A DNA stretch of 64,000 nucleotides. It comes from AV80 sp035536995 (GTDB taxonomy: Bacteria; Verrucomicrobiota; Verrucomicrobiia; Chthoniobacterales; UBA10450). The DNA lies in assembly GCA_035536995.1 (NCBI GenBank), contig DATLNB010000022.1, forward strand, positions 20,708 through 84,707. Reading direction: 5' to 3'. Positions 60,224-64,000 of this stretch are shown piece after piece. Under the pieces are notes generated by a model. That model was given only the letters and a program-made list of their open reading frames with translations, was not told the DNA's origin and searched no databases. Each line of letters opens with the position of its first letter. The first letter of the stretch is position 1. Position numbers and translations under genes: made by a program.

Positions 60224-61078
60224 ATGCCGACGATCCACGTGGCGCGTGACGGTGCGAAGCTGGGAGAGTTTACCCTCGACCAAATAACGGCTGGGCTGCA
60301 GACCGGGCAATTCCGGGTGACCGATCTTGGCTGGCAATCCGGCATGAGCGATTGGCGACCGCTCGGCGAGTTCGTGCCCACGACTGCCCCCGGCACCGCT
60401 CTCACACCAGCAATAGCCACCGCGTCGGCCGCTGGCGCCGGTTTGCCCTGGGAGCGCCGGAGCGAGCTGGGCTTCATGAAAGCCTGGTTTGAAACGGTCA
60501 GCCTTCTGATCGCGAAGCCGAGCGAAGCCTTCACCATGATGCGTCCGGAAGGAGGTTTCACGGATCCCTTTTTCTTCGGGATGATCGGAGGCTGCCTCGG
60601 CTCGCTGGTCTCCCTCGTTTTTCAGGGAGTGCTCCAATCCATTCCTGGATTCAACAGCCGCAATCCACTTCTCGATTATTTGGGCGTCGGCTCCTGGACC
60701 ATGATCCTGATTAACGCGGTCATGATGCCGATCTTCATTGTTCTCGGTCTCTTTATCGGGAGCGGGGTCCTCCACCTTTGTCTTATGCTGGTCGGCGGCG
60801 CGAATCGCTCGTTCGAAACCACGTTTCGGGTGGTATGTTACACGGCCGGTTCGGCCAATCTCTTTTCGATGATCCCCGGATGCGGCGGCATCATCGCCGC
60901 GGTTTATAACATTGTCCTGGAATGCATCGGCCTCACCCGCGCGCATCCAACCACTACTGGGAAAGCGCTGATGGCGATCTTTCTGCCGTTGCTTCTTTGT
61001 TGCGTCGTTTGCCTCGTTCTCGGGATCGCGGTCGGCGGATTTGGCGCTTTCAGCGAATTGTTGCAGCGCCCACGGTAG
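60224..61078 (+). CDS. GYF_2-Yip1 domain membrane protein
   Basis: 284 residues. A small GYF_2-like domain at residues 1-55 ('HVARDGAKLGEFTLDQITAGLQTGQFRVTDLGWQSGMSDWRPL') binds short proline-rich or other peptides. A Yip1-like membrane domain follows from about residue 95, with five or so helices ('PFFFGMIGGCLGSLVSLVFQGVL', 'NAVMMPIFIVLGLFIGSGVLHLCLMLVGG', 'PLLLCCVVCLVLGIAVGGFGAF'). In bacteria the role of such fusions is unknown. The next gene begins 17 bases after its stop, same strand. Confidence 0.85.
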   Translation: MPTIHVARDGAKLGEFTLDQITAGLQTGQFRVTDLGWQSGMSDWRPLGEFVPTTAPGTALTPAIATASAAGAGLPWERRSELGFMKAWFETVSLLIAKPSEAFTMMRPEGGFTDPFFFGMIGGCLGSLVSLVFQGVLQSIPGFNSRNPLLDYLGVGSWTMILINAVMMPIFIVLGLFIGSGVLHLCLMLVGGANRSFETTFRVVCYTAGSANLFSMIPGCGGIIAAVYNIVLECIGLTRAHPTTTGKALMAIFLPLLLCCVVCLVLGIAVGGFGAFSELLQRPR

Positions 61079-61095
61079 TCAAGGCGCCCCGGTTG

Positions 61096-61518
61096 ATGCG
61101 CGTAGTCCGGCGTCCGCTTTTCCCAGGGGAATTCGATCACGAGCTGGTGTGGCTCGCCGTATCCGTGACCGTTTTCGGCGGCGGCGCGCTCTGGTTGGCG
61201 CTCGGCCTGCCGTGGCCGCGATGCCCATTTCTCGAGATGTCCGGTTACCCATGCCTCACTTGTGGCGCGACCCGTTGCACGATCGCCTTCGCGCACGGGA
61301 ATTTTCTGCACGCGCTCGGCTGGAACCCGCTAGCTACAGTCGGGCTCTGCGCCCTCCTCGTGTTCGATTTGTATGCAGCGAGTGTTTTGATCGCGCGAAT
61401 GCCACGGTTCCGGACAAGCGGTTGGCGGCCGGGAGAAACGAAGGCAGTGCGGATCGCGGTTGTTGTGCTGATTGCCGCAAATTGGGTGTATTTGCTGGCT
61501 AACCGCGGCCGCTTCTAG
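61096..61518 (+). CDS. DUF2752 family membrane protein
   Basis: 140 residues from ATG 61096. Three hydrophobic helices. The DUF2752 core is 'CPFLEMSGYPCLTCGATRCTIAFAHGNFLHALGWNPLA', with the conserved CPxC/G-A-T-R and H-G/N motif. Function of the family is unknown. It directly follows the GYF-Yip1 gene, which is a known neighbour type, so they are probably co-expressed. The longer frame from 60922 overlaps the previous gene and is rejected. Confidence 0.87.
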   Translation: MRVVRRPLFPGEFDHELVWLAVSVTVFGGGALWLALGLPWPRCPFLEMSGYPCLTCGATRCTIAFAHGNFLHALGWNPLATVGLCALLVFDLYAASVLIARMPRFRTSGWRPGETKAVRIAVVVLIAANWVYLLANRGRF

Positions 61519-61536
61519 CGTTTTGAAGGATGCCTG

Positions 61537-62604
61537 TCAAAGCAACGCAGCGAAGCTTCGATGCAGGGCGCGGTGAATCGCCTCGGCGCGGCTGCCCTTG
61601 ATTTCATACGGCAGCGACATCAGACGCAAGGCAAAGGCAACTAGCGCGCTCTTGTCATTAGGAAGTTGGATGGCGCCGATATTGCCGCCGCCGATCTTTC
61701 GAAACGGCCAGGACTCGAAGAGCAGCTCCGCCCCTTCGGCCGCTCCCCAACGCAGTGTTTCGTCTCGGCTGTTCGCCTCGCGCGCTTTGGTCCCAAGCTG
61801 AATGTCGTGCAGAACCACCCAGCCGCCGGGCCTTATGTAGGGCGCGACCCGCAGCAAATCCAGTAACGGAAGTGGATGCTGATGGTCGGCATCGATAAAC
61901 ACAATTTCGAGCTCGTCCGGAGTGGCTAACTTGCTGACGAGAGTCGAGTCCTGGGGCGTATGGATGCGAATGACCGGCGCGAGCTCGGGAAATGATTCAG
62001 CGATCTCAAAGCCAGTCGGTCGCGTCTGGTCGATGAAGCAATCGGCCGCGAGGTCGATGGTATCGACCCATTTCACAGCATCATCAGTACACTGGCGACG
62101 GAGCGCGGCCGCGATGATTGCCGCTGAGAATCCCGTGAGAGTGCCGACCTCCACGACACGTTCCGGAGCCAAAATGCTAACGAGAGCAGTCAGAAAGAAA
62201 TAATCGTCTGAAGCAATGGTGCCGGGATGCTGCGTTGAAGACCGATCCACGATCGTGCGAAGGAATTCGATCTCGCCTGGCGGCGGGATTTTGCCGGCGC
62301 GTCCGAGCATAGTCGCAAGGCGGGCATAACCTGAGGCGAAATCGGCCAGCGATTCGATATGACAAGTTTCGGCAGTCGCAGAGCTATCCGCCGCTCTCAG
62401 ATAGGGAAGCAACCGGCGAAAGAGCTTTACGCGGCTGCCGGGTGAAGCGCGGTAGATCGCATCGAGCAACACTGCCAGAGGCAGCTTGAGGCTGGCTTCG
62501 TGCCTGTCCAGCTCGGGAAAAAGGCGCCGCCGGCCTGCTCGCCGCATCTTCCGGCTCCAATCGCGCGGCAGGTGCAATAACTCTTTCATTACGCCAATGG
62601 GCAT
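61537..62604 (-). CDS. Class I SAM-dependent methyltransferase
   Basis: 355 residues from ATG 62604 (overlaps the upstream stop as TGATG). The SAM motif I is 'PERVVEVGTLTGFSAAIIAAALRRQ', motif II is 'LEIVFIDADHQHPLPLLDLLRVAPYIRPGGWVVLHDI', typical of O-methyltransferase or CmcI-like enzymes. An N-terminal ~110-residue region precedes it. A shorter start at 62589 is possible. Substrate is unknown; the coupling to a periplasmic M23 peptidase gene gives no clear hint. Confidence 0.83.
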   Translation of the reverse strand: MPIGVMKELLHLPRDWSRKMRRAGRRRLFPELDRHEASLKLPLAVLLDAIYRASPGSRVKLFRRLLPYLRAADSSATAETCHIESLADFASGYARLATMLGRAGKIPPPGEIEFLRTIVDRSSTQHPGTIASDDYFFLTALVSILAPERVVEVGTLTGFSAAIIAAALRRQCTDDAVKWVDTIDLAADCFIDQTRPTGFEIAESFPELAPVIRIHTPQDSTLVSKLATPDELEIVFIDADHQHPLPLLDLLRVAPYIRPGGWVVLHDIQLGTKAREANSRDETLRWGAAEGAELLFESWPFRKIGGGNIGAIQLPNDKSALVAFALRLMSLPYEIKGSRAEAIHRALHRSFAALL

Positions 62605-63287
62605 CAGTGGGTGGGCCGGCCGACATCGTCCTCCGGAGCGCCTCGATGCGCGGCGATGAAGGCCGACGGGTCGATCCACCCGCGCGTGTCTTCGCGATAG
62701 CCCGGCCCGATAAACGGCGTGGTAAATTCGCGCATCTCGAAGTGGAGATGAGCCCAGTATTTCCCTCCAGCTGTCCCGATGGTGCCGATCTGATCTCCAC
62801 GCGTCAGTTTTTGCTCGGGAGTTACCATGATCTTCTCCAGATGGCCGTAAAACGACTGCACAAATTTCCGGGCGCCGTTTTCTTCATACGCGTGAAGCAG
62901 AATGATCACGTTACCCCAACCGGGACCGCCTTCGCCGGTGAAGAGGACCTGGCCGTCAGCGACCGCGAAAACAGGATCGCCACGGTCGCTGTTCTCGCCG
63001 CCTATCCCGTTGAGATCGTCGCCAAGGTGGCGGTTCTCAGTGAAAGGCTGGGCGTTATAAGCGAAAGCGCCGTGCTCATTGCCGATCGGGAAATCAAAAC
63101 GGGCCGCAGTCGGCAGGCCCGCCAGGAGGATAGGGGGAGCCAGCTGGAACGGGGCGGAAACCCTCGGCCGTGGTCGCAACTCGGGCAGTAGTCGAACCAC
63201 CAGCACAGCGGCAGCCGCGGCCAAGAAGACCAGCGCGGCCCCGAGCCAGCGCCATGCTCTTCTTCCCTTGCTCGTGCTGGGCTTCAT
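62604..63287 (-). CDS. M23 family metallopeptidase (LytM/peptidoglycan endopeptidase)
   Basis: 227 residues from ATG 63287. N-terminal helix 'WLGAALVFLAAAAAVLVVRLLPEL' is a membrane anchor or uncleaved signal. The LytM zinc ligands are in 'NRHLGDDLNGIGGENSDRGDPVFAVADG' (H, D) and 'WAHLHFEMREF' (HxH), with 'HAYEENGARKFVQSFYGHLEKI' between them. It cleaves cross-links of peptidoglycan in the periplasm. It shares a TGATG junction with the methyltransferase gene. Divergent from the epimerase gene at 63303. Confidence 0.9.
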   Translation of the reverse strand: MKPSTSKGRRAWRWLGAALVFLAAAAAVLVVRLLPELRPRPRVSAPFQLAPPILLAGLPTAARFDFPIGNEHGAFAYNAQPFTENRHLGDDLNGIGGENSDRGDPVFAVADGQVLFTGEGGPGWGNVIILLHAYEENGARKFVQSFYGHLEKIMVTPEQKLTRGDQIGTIGTAGGKYWAHLHFEMREFTTPFIGPGYREDTRGWIDPSAFIAAHRGAPEDDVGRPTH

Positions 63288-63302
63288 CTTTACGCTCGCG
63301 CG

Positions 63303-64000
63303 ATGCGAATCCTGGTTACGGGCGGCGCCGGTTTTATCGGCTCGCACCTCGTGGAGAAACTACTCGCGACCGGGCATGAAGTCTCGATTCTCGACGATTT
63401 CAATGACTTTTATGACCCGCTGATCAAGCGGGCGAATGTAGCCGGTTTCGCCAGGGAAGTTGCCGTCCATCAGATCGACTTGCGAGACAGCGGCGCGGTG
63501 AGCCTGCTTTTTCATCGCGCTAAATTTGACGCTGTAGTCCATCTCGCGGCGCGCGCCGGAGTCCGGCCGTCGATCCGGCTGCCGAAACTCTATTACGATA
63601 CCAATGTCAGCGGGACGCTCCATTTGCTGGAAGCAGCCCGCCAAACCGGTTTGGAACGTTTCATCTTCGCGTCCAGCTCATCTGTTTACGGGATCTGCAA
63701 GACGGTCCCCTTTTCCGAGGAGTTTCATCTGACCCAGACGATCAGCCCATATGCGGCCACCAAAGTGGCGGGTGAATTTCTCTGTTCGACCTATTCACAT
63801 CTTTACGGGATGCGGATCGTCGCATTGCGTTTCTTCACGGTTTACGGCGCCCGGCAACGACCGGATCTGGCGATTCATCAGTTCACGCGCAAGATCGACG
63901 CTGGGGAACCCATCGACCAGTTCGGTGACGGGACTACGCGCCGCGACTACACCTACATCGATGATATCATCCAGGGTGTGATGGCGTCGTTCAGCTATGC
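63303..64000 (+). CDS. NAD-dependent nucleotide-sugar epimerase (3' end missing)
   Basis: 232 codons are present; the frame runs off the window. The Rossmann motif is 'ILVTGGAGFIGSHLVEKLL' at residues 3-21, then 'VVHLAARAGVRPSIRLPKLYY', 'ASSSSVYGICKTVPFSEE' and the catalytic YxxxK as 'YAATKVAGE'. These fit the UDP-glucuronate 4-epimerase/CapI group of extended short-chain dehydrogenases. It would change the stereochemistry of a sugar for surface polysaccharide. Its start is 15 bases from the divergent M23 peptidase start. Confidence 0.92.
   Translation, partial: MRILVTGGAGFIGSHLVEKLLATGHEVSILDDFNDFYDPLIKRANVAGFAREVAVHQIDLRDSGAVSLLFHRAKFDAVVHLAARAGVRPSIRLPKLYYDTNVSGTLHLLEAARQTGLERFIFASSSSVYGICKTVPFSEEFHLTQTISPYAATKVAGEFLCSTYSHLYGMRIVALRFFTVYGARQRPDLAIHQFTRKIDAGEPIDQFGDGTTRRDYTYIDDIIQGVMASFSY

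Overview
The window is a continuous GC-rich bacterial chromosome segment with about 57 protein genes, one tmRNA gene and no rRNA, tRNA, CRISPR array, transposase, integrase or phage gene that I could find. The gene content suggests a Verrucomicrobiota member, probably a soil-type Chthoniobacterales/Spartobacteria relative. The reasons are an ADOP-type MacB permease, a delta-60 repeat giant, large secreted proteins with the 'NIS-TR ... GGFI' C-terminal repeats typical of that phylum, and several families of short palindromic or phrase-like repeats between genes. This assignment is inference. Coding is dense: no stretch above 300 bases lacks a gene or the tmRNA. The longest gaps are 20606-20840 and 48177-48401.

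Region 1-25.7 kb is mostly housekeeping. It holds an ABC permease end with a secreted DUF4097-like protein, a TPR lipoprotein-like protein, YajQ, a MoaD/ThiS-like protein coupled to Hpt, YjbQ, the 955-residue delta-60 repeat protein, a serine beta-lactamase-like hydrolase, PepF, a uracil-DNA glycosylase, a CbpA-like DnaJ, RpiB, UbiA/MqnP, a degenerate metallo-beta-lactamase-like protein, PilC/GspF, an Lhr-type helicase carrying an in-frame palindromic insertion, RarA, a DUF1460 protein and a PAS-GAF histidine kinase.

Region 25.7-36.8 kb holds a glycosyltransferase-like protein, the tmRNA (26662-27017, tag reading ADHQDLALAA), small secreted proteins including two transglutaminase-like candidates, a PolX-like PHP protein, MsrA back to back with TrmB, ComEC, an MBL hydrolase and a YfhO-like membrane protein.

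Region 36.8-50.8 kb is the most distinctive. A minus-strand run of five genes, transcribed from 48176 down to 36809, encodes an outer-membrane beta-barrel candidate, a ten-haem cytochrome c fused to an LVIVD-like propeller, a one-cluster ferredoxin, a flavin reductase of the CysJ/FNR type without its FMN domain, and a TIR-TM-WD40 protein with 16 near-identical repeats. A divergent gene encodes a double HbpS/GlcG-like haem-binding-type protein. The run looks like an electron-transfer system extending from the cytoplasm to the outer membrane, with a TIR protein at its end. That linkage is the best candidate here for an undescribed system.

Region 50.8-64 kb holds an exported RidA, an MFS exporter, a nitrilase-family hydrolase, an ABC-2 exporter pair flanked by two related outer-membrane barrel proteins, an AlkA-like glycosylase, a GYF-Yip1 membrane protein, a DUF2752 protein, a SAM methyltransferase, an M23 peptidase and the start of a nucleotide-sugar epimerase.

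Repeats: at least four elements with GTAG...CTAC ends and internal hairpins occur, at 19404, 54055, 56172 and 60103. Other families include ACAGGATTAACAGGATT, CTGATCCTGATC, AAGCTCCAAGCTCC and AACGTCCAACGT types. One such array encodes the whole predicted export signal of the decahaem cytochrome.
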